Positions 25,531 through 34,976 of a DNA stretch of 64,000 nt are shown here, one piece after another. Origin of the DNA: Algoriphagus faecimaris (GTDB taxonomy: Bacteria; Bacteroidota; Bacteroidia; Cytophagales; Cyclobacteriaceae); contig NZ_FNAC01000003.1 of the NCBI RefSeq assembly GCF_900101705.1, positions 1 through 64,000 of the forward strand, read 5' to 3'. The position numbers were made by a program, and so were the translations under genes. The notes below the pieces were generated by a model. That model did no database searches. It was not told the DNA's origin and saw only the letters and a list, made by a program, of their open reading frames with translations. The number at the start of each line of letters is the position of its first letter. The first letter of the stretch is position 1.

Positions 25531-27912
25531 ATGGAAAACTTACATTCCAAACTCCTTCAGTCTCTCCATTCTCATTTGGATTTTTCTATGCTCTATGCCC
25601 AATGGGATAGACTTTCCAATAAAAAGGAGCCGGATACTTGTCTTTACCATGATCTTTTGAAGCGGATCAAAGAGTTTCCTGATTTAAATAATTCCCCGGT
25701 GAATGTTGAGGATTTGAAAAGAAAGGAAAACCGACTCGGATTGGGCTTGATTTTGGGATCCATTTTTCCGCTTTCAGGACAAGAAGAAAAAAAGATTTTT
25801 GGAATTTCTAAACCTTTTGAGTTTGACCCGATCTATGCGACACGTATTTTTCAGGAGCAATTTCTAGATGCTAAGGGGGGAATAGTGATTCCCGAAAACC
25901 TTGATCGAGATCGTCTGTTTTTTCAAAAAATGCTACTGGTCTATGAATTGATCTTGGATCAACTTTTTGGGATCAAAATCAACCCCGTCCATCCCTTGGT
26001 GTTCAAGGTTTCCGATGAGTTGGGGATTACGAGGCATTATCAGATTCAGTTAAATACTGAGTTTGTCAAGGTGAAAGCGAAAGGTCCGCTTCCTAAAATA
26101 CTTGGTAGGTCGGAAATCTGTAGCGGAAATTTTCCGAGTACCTATGATCTCAAGCATTGGATGGAGCTACTTCCCTTGGATTTGTTTGATTTTTATGGAT
26201 TTATGATCGAAGAAGCGATTGATCTGACCATGGCGCAATCTGTCGCTCAGTTGAATGAAACGGTACTTAATCAAGAGCAACTTTCCGTAGAAGAGTTTCT
26301 CCATGTGGTAGAGGACTCTGTGAAAAGTCTCTTGGGGAAGGCAAACCTGAAGGTGGGTCTTGCTGTACTACAGCGAATCAATGATCGCATGGTCTTGACA
26401 GAAAGTAGGCTGGCCTTTAGTTTTTTGATCAGAAATCTCTGTTTAGAAGGATGCAAGGATACCTTGGATGCAGTAGTGGAGTTTTTGTCCAAGGTAGAAT
26501 CCCCTGTTTTCCTCAATGACCTCGATGCCATCGAGGAAGATTTTCCTTTGGGGAAGCGATTTGTAAAGCTAGGAGTGAAGGAGATTATCCTATATCCGCT
26601 GAGGCACAATGGTAGCTTGGTGGGAGTCCTGGAAGTGTCTGCTTTTGAGACACAAAACTTCGATCCATCCATGCTGTTGAGTTTGGACTTTTTGGCTCCA
26701 TCCCTTTCCTTGGCACTTCATCGTCAGGCAGAGAACTTAGACCATAGAATCAAAAGCATCATTCGGAAAAATTTTACTGCGATCCATCCGGTAGTGGAGT
26801 GGAAATTTGATGAAATCGCCCTAGACTATGTACTCGCTGAGGAGGAAGGAAGGCGAGCAGAGATCAAGCCTATCCTATTCAAGGACGTTTTTCCGCTTTT
26901 TGGAGCGATCGACGTAAAGGACTCTTCCTATGAAAGGAATAAAGCCATTCAGGATGACTTGTTGATTCAGCTGACTAGTGCAAAAAGTATCCTGAATGAG
27001 GCTAAGGAATTGGATTCTTTGCCGCTTTTGGAGAGTGTTATAGACCGTCTGGAGGAATATGAAAAGCGCATTCAGTTGATTCTAGCTACTGAGGAAGAAA
27101 TTCGTATCTCGGAGTTTCTTCAAAATGAACTCAGTCCTCTGCTTAGGCATCTTGCCAATCAGTATCCCTCTATTAGTCCCTTGGTCGATAGCTATTTTAA
27201 AAATATTGATCCGGAGATTCAGATGGTTAATATTAACCGAAGGGCTTTTGAGCGGACCATGGTCCTTATCAATGAAACGATCGGTAGCTATCTCGATCAG
27301 GAAGAAGTGAAAATTCAGCGGATGTTTCCGCATTATTTTGAGAAGTTTAAAACGGACGGTATCGAATACAATATTTACATCGGTCAGTCTTTGGTCAAGG
27401 ATCAGCGCTTTGATGAGATTTATTTAAAAAACCTCCGACTTTGGCAATTGCAAACTATGGTGGAATTGACGGCTATGGTGGAGCAGAAGTCGAAGGATTT
27501 CGAATATCCTTTGAGTACTACGCAGCTGATTTTGGCTTATCCACATCCGATTTCAATTTCTTTCCGATTGGATGAGCGGAAGTTTGATGTGGAGGGCAGC
27601 TATAATATCCGATACGAAGTCCTCAAAAAGCGAATAGACAAAGCCCTGATTAAGGGTTCGAATGAGCGATTGACCCAAAGTGGCAAAATCGCTATCGTAT
27701 ATTCTCAAGCCAATGAAGCAGAGGAGTTTAAGGATTTTATTCAATTTTTACAGAATAAAGGAAAGCTTGCTCCTCGTGTAGAGGAGCTAGAGCTTGAGGA
27801 TATGCAAGGAGTCCATGGGCTTAAAGCTTTGCGTGTCACAGTGAATGCTGCGGCTTCTCTCGATGACCATTTTCAGTTTTCAAAACTGATAGCCGAAGGT
27901 AAAGAAGGGTAA
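25531..27912 (+). CDS. GAF-like domain protein, large, function unknown
   Basis: 793 residues, no signal peptide and no membrane segment, so cytoplasmic. Residues of about 250-400 look like a GAF domain: an alpha-helix, then 'NLKVGLAVLQRIND', and the closing strands 'VKEIILYPLRHNGSLVGVLEVSA' and 'LLSLDFLAPSLSLALHRQ'. The flanking N-terminal 240 and C-terminal 390 residues match nothing I recognise; no kinase, cyclase or HTH motif is visible. A sensor-like scaffold is possible but unproven. The last 33 bases overlap the end of the converging gene (27880-27912). Its start is 213 bp from the divergent hppA start. Confidence 0.7.
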   Translation: MENLHSKLLQSLHSHLDFSMLYAQWDRLSNKKEPDTCLYHDLLKRIKEFPDLNNSPVNVEDLKRKENRLGLGLILGSIFPLSGQEEKKIFGISKPFEFDPIYATRIFQEQFLDAKGGIVIPENLDRDRLFFQKMLLVYELILDQLFGIKINPVHPLVFKVSDELGITRHYQIQLNTEFVKVKAKGPLPKILGRSEICSGNFPSTYDLKHWMELLPLDLFDFYGFMIEEAIDLTMAQSVAQLNETVLNQEQLSVEEFLHVVEDSVKSLLGKANLKVGLAVLQRINDRMVLTESRLAFSFLIRNLCLEGCKDTLDAVVEFLSKVESPVFLNDLDAIEEDFPLGKRFVKLGVKEIILYPLRHNGSLVGVLEVSAFETQNFDPSMLLSLDFLAPSLSLALHRQAENLDHRIKSIIRKNFTAIHPVVEWKFDEIALDYVLAEEEGRRAEIKPILFKDVFPLFGAIDVKDSSYERNKAIQDDLLIQLTSAKSILNEAKELDSLPLLESVIDRLEEYEKRIQLILATEEEIRISEFLQNELSPLLRHLANQYPSISPLVDSYFKNIDPEIQMVNINRRAFERTMVLINETIGSYLDQEEVKIQRMFPHYFEKFKTDGIEYNIYIGQSLVKDQRFDEIYLKNLRLWQLQTMVELTAMVEQKSKDFEYPLSTTQLILAYPHPISISFRLDERKFDVEGSYNIRYEVLKKRIDKALIKGSNERLTQSGKIAIVYSQANEAEEFKDFIQFLQNKGKLAPRVEELELEDMQGVHGLKALRVTVNAAASLDDHFQFSKLIAEGKEG

Positions 27913-30900
27913 AGTCTCCTCTTTATTGAAGCCAAGGGAGAGTACCGTCACAATCTGATTTAATGGTGCGAGCCATATCCCCCCGCCAATGGACCGGTGC
28001 CAAGTGGAGGATTCCTCTCCACTGAGCCATACCCTGCCAATGTCATGAAACCCTATCACGCCTACAGTGGCTGGTAGTAGGTAGGTGTTGAGGTTGAAGA
28101 GTTGGATTCTCACGTCAAAATTATGGTAGGCTACAGCATCTCCATTGAAGCGGAACCTTCGATAGCCTCGCAAATTTTCCATTCCGCCTAAGGTTTGTCC
28201 TTGGAAAAAAGCATAGTCACCCCAGTTTTTTCCCACACCAAATCTTGTTGCCCAAACGATTTTAGCAGGATAGGAAAATGACCAATACAAGGCGAGTGAT
28301 GAAGCTAAGCTGCTGTTGTTGCCGGCGGCCTCGGATAATCCCCATCGCTGTTTGAATTCATTTTGAAAATGAAATCCACGAGTAGGTAATCGGGTATTGT
28401 CTCGCTTGTCATAGACGATTTGACTATAGATACCTCCGTAATATTTGGCTCGGTTCAGCAAGGTCTGATCGAGTCCGCTCTCAGGAGAGGTGATGAATTT
28501 GCCCTGATTGTCATCTGAGTCAAAGCGAAAGAGCTCTGCAAAAGGACCAAATTGAAAATAGCCAGACTCTCCTAGCTGTTTTTGCAGCCCGATTTTGGTT
28601 TCATACCAGCTGTACCTTGTCCTGTAGAATCGAAGCCGGTCATTTTTGTCTCTTTCATTTCCAAAGCTTTCGTCCTCCTTAGAGCCTAACTCATAGTTTG
28701 TGTCATTGCCAAAGCCAAAAAAGTTGAACACGTAATCCGGAGCTCGGATGTCTGCATTCCAGACCATGTCCCAGTTTCTCAGGACGTCCACGGCATGTCC
28801 GTCGTACCGGATATTGAAGGCGCCTGTTTTGATTGCATAATTTGCTTTTATGCTTTGCTGAATTTTATAAGGGGATTTTTTCCAGCCGTGTTTTTGCCAA
28901 AGAATGCCTGCTCCTAAAAAGATCCCGTCATCTTGATTGTATTCTACGGATGCTAGTGGCATGACTTTGTCATAAACAAACTCTTTACGATTGTATTCCA
29001 GGTGGGAGGGGTTTTTAGCCTTCTTGAACTTTACCGACCCCCCAATATTTGGAGGTAGATCCATGGATTTTGGGATGTAGATCCATTGACTTTTCTTCGC
29101 TACTTGCGCCTCATCTTTGACCTCAAAAGGATCCTCGCCGGGAATTATCCTTACTTTGATTTTTCCCTCACCCTTTCCTTCAAATTTGAAGACGTCTTCT
29201 CCTTCCAATCCATAGATTCGTATTTCTTGGGTTTCTTCGGGCCGAAAGGTTCTGTTGTAGTAGCGTTGCTCAACTTTACCGGATTTGGAGATTTTACGAA
29301 TTTCTAAATCTATTTTCCCGTCTTTCTTATGTTTAATTAGAAATTCATCGTTTTTTTCACTTCCAGGTATATCTACCTCTTTGGCAAGAAATTCATAATA
29401 AGCCAGTGATTTTTCCTTCAGCCAAGTTTTTCGATGGAGAAGCTTAGACTGGATTTCAGCAGCATCATTTTTTCTAACGTTTTCAGGCCAAGATTCAAAT
29501 GCTCCTTGGACGGTTTTTTTATTCATTTTGGGGAGTAGGGATTCGAGCTCCTCTTCCCAGTCACTTCGGTCTAGGTCATTGAGAAAACTTCGGTCAAAGT
29601 ACCTTCCATTGAACATAAAACCATTGACGTCTTTAAGCTCGTATCCGAAACCTTGGAATTTCGGATTGGCCCACTTTCTAGATGCGATTTTTGGAAAAAC
29701 CCCTTCGTTCACAAAGAATGCCTGATCTCTATCCCGGGGCATGGGCAGAAATTCCCATCCATTTTTACTCTCAGATCGTACCCATCGCCATTGGTCATCA
29801 TGTCGGTCCCAATCGGCTATCCACAGGTCAAAAATCCTAGCTTGTAGTACTGCTCGCTGATTTACACGGTCGTCATTGTCCTTGAGCACCGTGGCGAGCA
29901 TTTTATCGGTACTGATTACTTTGGAATCGGGATCGACCTTATCTCCTGTAACTTCTCGCTGCTCAAGTAAAAATACTTCTCCTCCAAAATCTTTTCGGTA
30001 AGCACCTAACAGGGGACTGTCAGGGAGATATACTAACTCAGGGTCAGTATGAATCACCCCTACAGCTTCAGCAAGACTTGCAACTGCCACAGCGGCATAG
30101 GGATGTGAGGCAGAGATTTGGTCTTGGACGATTTCCTTCGCAATGGTCTTGCGTAGAACTGGACTGATGGCATTTTCTGGAAATTTATTGACTGACCGAA
30201 GAACGAATTCATTACCACTTGGATCTTCAAGTCGAAGGCTTCGGGTTTGCATTCCCCCACCTCTTTTGGTGATTTGGAGTCCTCCTTTTTCTTCTTTTAA
30301 GTCTATGGGCCTAAACGCTACGGGAATCGCCCAGGTATCTCTGTAGTTTTGCCCCAAAAACAGTTGATGCCCTTTTCCTTTGAGGTATTGAAGGGTGATT
30401 GGCCTATGCGCTTTTGCTAGTGTATTTTCTTCAACTGCTTCGACTTCAGTTTTTTCGGTAAACTGATGGGTTAGGGTGGATTCAAAAAGTGGAGTAGCTA
30501 CCTCAGGACTTAGGAAAGAGAGCTTTACCAAGTGATCTTCAAAGAAATCCAGGGAAGCATACCCTTGCTCTGCATAGGTAAAGGTGGCAGGATTATTTTT
30601 GCGTATGGTAGTGTGCTTAGCACCGGCACCACTCACGATATAATGCGTACTTTCTTCCTGTGTATAAAATAGCCCATGCTCATGTCCCGAAACTTGAATG
30701 ACATGTGGATGCTGCTTGAATAGTTGGTCCAAGGAGTGGATCATGGCTTGGTATTTTGGGTGAGGGATGTCCTGAACATCTCCAAACCAAGTCCGATACA
30801 ATGGAAAAATAGAACCTAAAACAGGTAATGGGATATAAAGATCGGGCGATAAGGCTCTGAGTGGGAAAAGGTGATCTTTCCAACTGTAGCCTCCATTATG

Positions 30901-31587
30901 AGGTCCATAGGCTCGCATGGGATGGTGCATGGCCACCAGAATGGTTTTGTCCTGATTTAGCTGAAATTCGGTAGCTAGTTCTCCAAGAATTTCCTCCTCT
31001 GTTTTGTATTCGCAATCCGAGTCTTCACCCGGTTTGTCATTGCTATGCAGCCACCACTGACTGTCTAAAATGACCAGTAGGGTTTGCTCATCGAGACTAA
31101 CCCACTCCGGCCCAGGGCAAGCTGATCCTGGTACCCACTGCACTTTGCCAGCAGGGTAATGCTCCTCGACAAATTTCTCTGCACGAAAAATAGCCTCTTG
31201 GCCTCCTGATTTTCCTTTCTCCCAATCATGGTTTCCCGGTATCATCCAGATTTTTCCGGATAGATCTGAGTAGACATCCAACTGTGTGCGGAGGATCGTT
31301 TCTGCTTCCCGTCGGGATTTATCAGATTTTTTTGGTAATCCAAGCGGATAAATATTATCTCCCAGATAGATGAGATGAGTAGGGATTTCAGGCTCAGACT
31401 GAAGTTTTTTTAGTAAATCCTCAATGACAGGATGTTTTCCTTCTTGCATTTCTCCTGCATCTCCGATCAAGTAGATTCTGAATTTGGGCTCAGGGTTTTG
31501 CTGAGCAAAGATTCCCTGTCCCAGTAGCAGAAATAGAAGGGACAGAAATATGCTTTTTGATGATAGGCGAGTCATAATTGGCCTCAT
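27880..31587 (-). CDS. Metallophosphoesterase / kinase-like / Omp85 barrel protein
   Basis: 1235 residues with a signal peptide (cleavage near IFAQ). Residues 36-370 form a calcineurin-like phosphoesterase: GDAG (D43), GDN (76-78), GNHD (118-121), MHHP and GHEH. Residues about 430-730 resemble the atypical kinase folds of FAM20C/HipA/CotH: a lysine strand 'FVLRSVNK' (K468), 'ADWDRHDDQW' at 591-600 like the FAM20-type DxDRHxxxx loop, and 'PRDRDQAFF' at 617-625 like the metal-binding DxD/DFG position. Residues about 870-1235 form an Omp85-type 16-strand barrel with the LRGYRRFRF loop (1139-1147) and a terminal phenylalanine. The start overlaps the upstream gene's stop by 4 bp; an in-frame ATG at 31575 is an alternative. 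The catalytic parts would face the periplasm. Confidence 0.8.
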   Translation of the reverse strand: MRPIMTRLSSKSIFLSLLFLLLGQGIFAQQNPEPKFRIYLIGDAGEMQEGKHPVIEDLLKKLQSEPEIPTHLIYLGDNIYPLGLPKKSDKSRREAETILRTQLDVYSDLSGKIWMIPGNHDWEKGKSGGQEAIFRAEKFVEEHYPAGKVQWVPGSACPGPEWVSLDEQTLLVILDSQWWLHSNDKPGEDSDCEYKTEEEILGELATEFQLNQDKTILVAMHHPMRAYGPHNGGYSWKDHLFPLRALSPDLYIPLPVLGSIFPLYRTWFGDVQDIPHPKYQAMIHSLDQLFKQHPHVIQVSGHEHGLFYTQEESTHYIVSGAGAKHTTIRKNNPATFTYAEQGYASLDFFEDHLVKLSFLSPEVATPLFESTLTHQFTEKTEVEAVEENTLAKAHRPITLQYLKGKGHQLFLGQNYRDTWAIPVAFRPIDLKEEKGGLQITKRGGGMQTRSLRLEDPSGNEFVLRSVNKFPENAISPVLRKTIAKEIVQDQISASHPYAAVAVASLAEAVGVIHTDPELVYLPDSPLLGAYRKDFGGEVFLLEQREVTGDKVDPDSKVISTDKMLATVLKDNDDRVNQRAVLQARIFDLWIADWDRHDDQWRWVRSESKNGWEFLPMPRDRDQAFFVNEGVFPKIASRKWANPKFQGFGYELKDVNGFMFNGRYFDRSFLNDLDRSDWEEELESLLPKMNKKTVQGAFESWPENVRKNDAAEIQSKLLHRKTWLKEKSLAYYEFLAKEVDIPGSEKNDEFLIKHKKDGKIDLEIRKISKSGKVEQRYYNRTFRPEETQEIRIYGLEGEDVFKFEGKGEGKIKVRIIPGEDPFEVKDEAQVAKKSQWIYIPKSMDLPPNIGGSVKFKKAKNPSHLEYNRKEFVYDKVMPLASVEYNQDDGIFLGAGILWQKHGWKKSPYKIQQSIKANYAIKTGAFNIRYDGHAVDVLRNWDMVWNADIRAPDYVFNFFGFGNDTNYELGSKEDESFGNERDKNDRLRFYRTRYSWYETKIGLQKQLGESGYFQFGPFAELFRFDSDDNQGKFITSPESGLDQTLLNRAKYYGGIYSQIVYDKRDNTRLPTRGFHFQNEFKQRWGLSEAAGNNSSLASSLALYWSFSYPAKIVWATRFGVGKNWGDYAFFQGQTLGGMENLRGYRRFRFNGDAVAYHNFDVRIQLFNLNTYLLPATVGVIGFHDIGRVWLSGEESSTWHRSIGGGIWLAPLNQIVTVLSLGFNKEETLPFFTFGYQF

Positions 31588-32435
31588 GGCTGATAAGGAA
31601 ATAGCAGTATATTTGGTCTGCCATCTCGGGCTTCATTGGATATGTACAGGTTGCCTTTAGCGTCAAAGGTAATCCCCTCGGGCTGCTTAAAGTAGGAAGC
31701 TGGAAGTTGGTGAAACTCTAGGAAATCACCCTGCTGACTCATGACTAGTAGCCATCGATCCGTAGAGGACATCAAATACAACTCCCTAGTGATGGGATGA
31801 ATGGCTGCTGCTGCAGGTTGCATTTTGACCTGGCTTAAGTCCTTTTCGGGAAATGCAGCTTGTAAATCTTCTCTTTTTAGCACCATGTAAGGATCTGTTT
31901 GATAGGTTTTGGAGACCAAGTCAAAGCGATAGACGGATGACCTGGAGGGATTTTTGTCCCATTTACACACCTTACAAAAAAGCAAAAGAGATGGTTCTGT
32001 ATCTAAGGTTACAATAGCCTCAAAGTCTCTTTTCTGATCGATTGGGAAATCATATCGTCGGGTCAAAAAATCATCAGTCATGGGAGCACTGACTTCGTAG
32101 AGGTCACCATTGCTCTGCAAAACATAAGCAGTGTCCCGATACACTAGCAGATCCTCAATATCCTTGTTTTTGGAGAATTTCTGTTTTTTCAGGATTTTAC
32201 CTGATTCAGGATCAATCTGATATAGAATGGATGATTCATCTTCTATGCCCCAAAGCTCCCCATTGTCTTTCCATTCCAGACCGGATATTTCTTCCAAGGC
32301 ATCGGGTAAATAGAGGGTGGTGTGCTGCTCCAATTGATATCCTTGCGGAAGCGAGTAATCCTGCGAAAAGTCTCTTTTTTCAGCACATTGGGTGAGGAGT
32401 AAAGCAGAAAGCAAAGAGATTTTAGCAGTATTCAT
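31584..32435 (-). CDS. SdiA-regulated-type beta-propeller lipoprotein
   Basis: 283 residues. Lipobox LLTQC, then propeller-like repeats 'LEEISGLEWKDNGELWGIEDESSILYQIDPESGKI' and 'QPEGITFDAKGNLYISNEA', the second being diagnostic for the SdiA-regulated (YjiK, PF06977) family. It is a periplasmic or outer-membrane-attached propeller with a possible Ca2+-dependent esterase-like site. The stop overlaps the start of the phosphoesterase-barrel gene (ATGA at 31584-31587), so the two are translated as a pair and likely cooperate at the envelope. Confidence 0.8.
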   Translation of the reverse strand: MNTAKISLLSALLLTQCAEKRDFSQDYSLPQGYQLEQHTTLYLPDALEEISGLEWKDNGELWGIEDESSILYQIDPESGKILKKQKFSKNKDIEDLLVYRDTAYVLQSNGDLYEVSAPMTDDFLTRRYDFPIDQKRDFEAIVTLDTEPSLLLFCKVCKWDKNPSRSSVYRFDLVSKTYQTDPYMVLKREDLQAAFPEKDLSQVKMQPAAAAIHPITRELYLMSSTDRWLLVMSQQGDFLEFHQLPASYFKQPEGITFDAKGNLYISNEARDGRPNILLFPYQP

Positions 32436-32496
32436 AGTTATTTTAAAGGAAGTCTTTTAACTTTCGTTTGGACAAGTATCAATTTCAGCCTTATAA

Positions 32497-33675
32497 GTGG
32501 AAAACCAACGCGAAAAGTTCGAATCTTGGATTCGTGAAATGTTTCAGCAACGCCTCAAAAAAGAGGTCTGTTATCATAATCTCGATCACACGCTATTGAT
32601 CGTCGAGAAATCCAGAGAGATAGCCCTCGAGGAGGGATTGGGTGAAGAAGATCGAGCCGACTTGTTTTATGCTGCTTGGCTTCATGATACGGGCTATTGG
32701 GATGGTTTAGGAGATGGCCATGAAGAGAGAGGAGCGGAGCTGGCGCAGACCTGTCTGGAGGAGTTAGGATTGGCACAGCAGAGAATAGACCGTATCAAAT
32801 CTGCCATCAGAGCAACCAAAGTCCCTCAGAAGCCTAAGAGTAAATTAGAGGAGATACTTTGTGATGCGGATATGTATCACTTGAGCACTCCCGATTTTTT
32901 GGATTATACAATGTGCCTGAAGCAGGAACTTGAAAACCTGAAATCCCTTGATTCCACAGAGTTGGACTGGCTGAAAAGCTCGAGGGAATTTACTTCAGCC
33001 CATCGATACCATACCGAATTTGGAAAAAAATCCCTTGAACCCTTGAAAATGAAAAACTTGGAGGTTTTAGATAAGAAAATCAAAGAATTGGAATCGAAGA
33101 GCTCCATCAAAAAGGGTGAAAAAAAAAAGAAAACTAAATCGAATCGAGGCATAGAGACTATGTTTCGAGTGACCTCCTCCAATCACCTGCAGCTTTCCGC
33201 ACTTGCGGACAACAAAGCCAATATCATGATTTCGGTCAACTCGATCATCATCTCTATAGTGGTCACGGTTTTGATCCGAAAACTGGAAGAATTCCCCAAC
33301 TACACAATACCTGCCATTTTATTGATTTCTACCTGCTTGGGAGCGATGATTTTTGCGATTTTGGCCACGAGGCCCAAGGTGACCAAGGGCATGATTACCC
33401 CTGAAGATATTCAGAAGAAGCAGGGAAATTTGCTCTATTTCGGAAATTTTCATCAGATGTCGCTAGACAACTATCTGTCAGGCGTAAAAGAAATGATGGA
33501 GGATAGCGAGTACCTTTACGGCACGATGACACGGGATATTTATTTTCTGGGAAAGGTCTTAGCCAAGAAATACCGACTTCTCAGAAAAAGCTACACCGTG
33601 TTTATGTTTGGTTTTGTGGTTTCGGTTTTATCCTTTTTGATCGCTACCTTATTTTTTGATCCGCTAGCGTATTAA
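32497..33675 (+). CDS. HD phosphohydrolase fused to PycTM-type (Pycsar effector) membrane domain
   Basis: 392 residues from a GTG at 32497; a stop codon sits directly before it, so no longer start exists. Residues 1-200 form an HD domain with H27, H31, H63-D64 and D123/D125, the metal ligands of HD phosphohydrolases. A lysine-rich linker (about 200-215) leads to a C-terminal region that matches the PycTM effector family (DUF5706): 'LQLSALADNKANIMISVNS', two membrane helices (about 245-262 and 267-288), 'GNLLYFGNF', and a last helix before the end (residues 365-387). In Pycsar defence the TM effector is triggered by cUMP or cCMP and damages the membrane. No pyrimidine cyclase is encoded nearby, so the input signal and role are open. 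The 3' end overlaps the converging gene by 4 bp. Confidence 0.8.
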   Translation: MENQREKFESWIREMFQQRLKKEVCYHNLDHTLLIVEKSREIALEEGLGEEDRADLFYAAWLHDTGYWDGLGDGHEERGAELAQTCLEELGLAQQRIDRIKSAIRATKVPQKPKSKLEEILCDADMYHLSTPDFLDYTMCLKQELENLKSLDSTELDWLKSSREFTSAHRYHTEFGKKSLEPLKMKNLEVLDKKIKELESKSSIKKGEKKKKTKSNRGIETMFRVTSSNHLQLSALADNKANIMISVNSIIISIVVTVLIRKLEEFPNYTIPAILLISTCLGAMIFAILATRPKVTKGMITPEDIQKKQGNLLYFGNFHQMSLDNYLSGVKEMMEDSEYLYGTMTRDIYFLGKVLAKKYRLLRKSYTVFMFGFVVSVLSFLIATLFFDPLAY

Positions 33676-34619
33676 TAACTCAGGCCTTTCAGAAACTTTT
33701 CGGATTCCTTGGGAACCATATAGGGGGATTTGGAGTGGAAATGGTCCCAGACCATATTTGAGATTTTCCTACTAAGAGACCAGGCTTCATTGGTATATTC
33801 CCAGCTTTCATCTTCATTATTTTTGGTAAAAATAGCGAGCACATAGTCGCCCTTTGGGGCATTGGCCAGCAAGACCTCTGAGCGGGAAGCATTGACCATG
33901 CCCTGCTTACTGAGCACATTGACTGTTGGCGGAATTTGAGAAAGGGCGTATTCGGTGTAAAAGCTATTGGATAATAGTCGGCTCATTTGCTCGGAGTAGG
34001 CAGGACCGAAAAGTGATCCTTCATGAATTTTTCGTAAGAGGTTGGCCATTTCTCTTGGGGAAGTTTGTCCCCAGCCATAGTTTTCCCAATTCTTGGCTCG
34101 GCCTTGAGTGCGGCTATTGACCCGGGTATGGAGGTAGCCCCATTTTTCCAATAGTGGATTAATCGTCTCTCCACCGCCTGCCAAGGTTTGAAGCCAAAGA
34201 GAGGCCGTATTGTCTGAGTAACTGAGCATCAGTGCTATCAATGTCCTAAGGTCTGTTTGGGTAGAATCTTGGAAAAATTGCATCAAGCCAGATCCGCCGT
34301 ACTTGATCGAATCCCTGTAAATCAAGGATTGGTGATAGTGAAGCTCTTCTTTTTCAATCTTATCAAAAATCCCCAGCAGAATAGGGATTTTCACAATACT
34401 TGCAGTGGGAAATATACTATCAGCATTGAGTTGAGCGGACTCTCCATTGGAAAGGTGCTCCACGTAGACTCCCAATTCACCCTTGAAATCGGCCGACAAC
34501 AAATCCAGTTTTTGCTGAAGGGAAAGATTTCCTTGAGAGATACAGAGGGGTACAATCCCCAGAAAGAGCAAAAGTAAGAGCGGAAACTTGCGCATAAGTT
34601 TGAGAGCAGTTAATTTCAA
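33672..34619 (-). CDS. Serine hydrolase, class A beta-lactamase-like
   Basis: 315 residues with a signal peptide (cleavage near CISQ, about residue 29). The class A motifs are SIVK in 'TASIVKIPI' (SxxK), SDN in 'SYSDNTASLW', and KQG near residue 238 in place of KTG. The omega-loop ExxLN that carries the deacylating glutamate is not recognisable in 'QGRAKNWENYGWGQTSPREM', so true beta-lactamase activity is doubtful; a PBP-like or esterase role is as likely. It converges on the HD-PycTM gene with a 4-bp overlap. Confidence 0.8.
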   Translation of the reverse strand: MKLTALKLMRKFPLLLLLFLGIVPLCISQGNLSLQQKLDLLSADFKGELGVYVEHLSNGESAQLNADSIFPTASIVKIPILLGIFDKIEKEELHYHQSLIYRDSIKYGGSGLMQFFQDSTQTDLRTLIALMLSYSDNTASLWLQTLAGGGETINPLLEKWGYLHTRVNSRTQGRAKNWENYGWGQTSPREMANLLRKIHEGSLFGPAYSEQMSRLLSNSFYTEYALSQIPPTVNVLSKQGMVNASRSEVLLANAPKGDYVLAIFTKNNEDESWEYTNEAWSLSRKISNMVWDHFHSKSPYMVPKESEKFLKGLSY

Positions 34620-34644
34620 TTGTTAGGATAAATGTAAAAAAGCC

Positions 34645-34947
34645 ATGACTAAGCTTCATCACAAGAAAGGGGAAGATTTTATTAATCAAAAGGAAAGCGA
34701 CTTAGAAAAGAACCCTATTTTGCTATCACTTTGGTTAGATGCCAAGGATAATTGGGAAAAGGCGCACGATCAAGTAGATCAATTGGAGGGGAAAGATGCA
34801 GCTCGAATTCATGCCTACCTTCATCGCAAAGAAGGGGATCAGTGGAATGCGGACTACTGGTACAGAAGGGCGGGGGAGGCTCGACCGAATATGACCTTAG
34901 ACGAGGAGTGGGAGTACTTGGTGGAGCGCTACTACGGCTTAGGATAA
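34645..34947 (+). CDS. Small conserved hypothetical protein
   Basis: 100 residues, acidic and helical, no signal peptide. The stretch 'AYLHRKEGDQWNADYWYRRAG' is a sequence I associate with short conserved proteins of Bacteroidota and other phyla, which suggests a real gene; no function is known. It diverges from the class A-like hydrolase with only a 25-bp gap, and a DUF4174 gene follows after 29 bp. Confidence 0.7.
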   Translation: MTKLHHKKGEDFINQKESDLEKNPILLSLWLDAKDNWEKAHDQVDQLEGKDAARIHAYLHRKEGDQWNADYWYRRAGEARPNMTLDEEWEYLVERYYGLG

Positions 34948-34976
34948 CAATCGCTCTTGCCTTCAGTTAATTAGCT

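Noticed and set aside
32497-33675. Complete Pycsar defence operon
   Set aside because: No nucleotide cyclase gene is adjacent on either strand; only the effector-type domain is present.
33672-34619. Antibiotic-resistance beta-lactamase
   Set aside because: SxxK and SDN are present, but the omega-loop ExxLN is not recognisable and KTG is KQG; a general serine hydrolase is the safer call.
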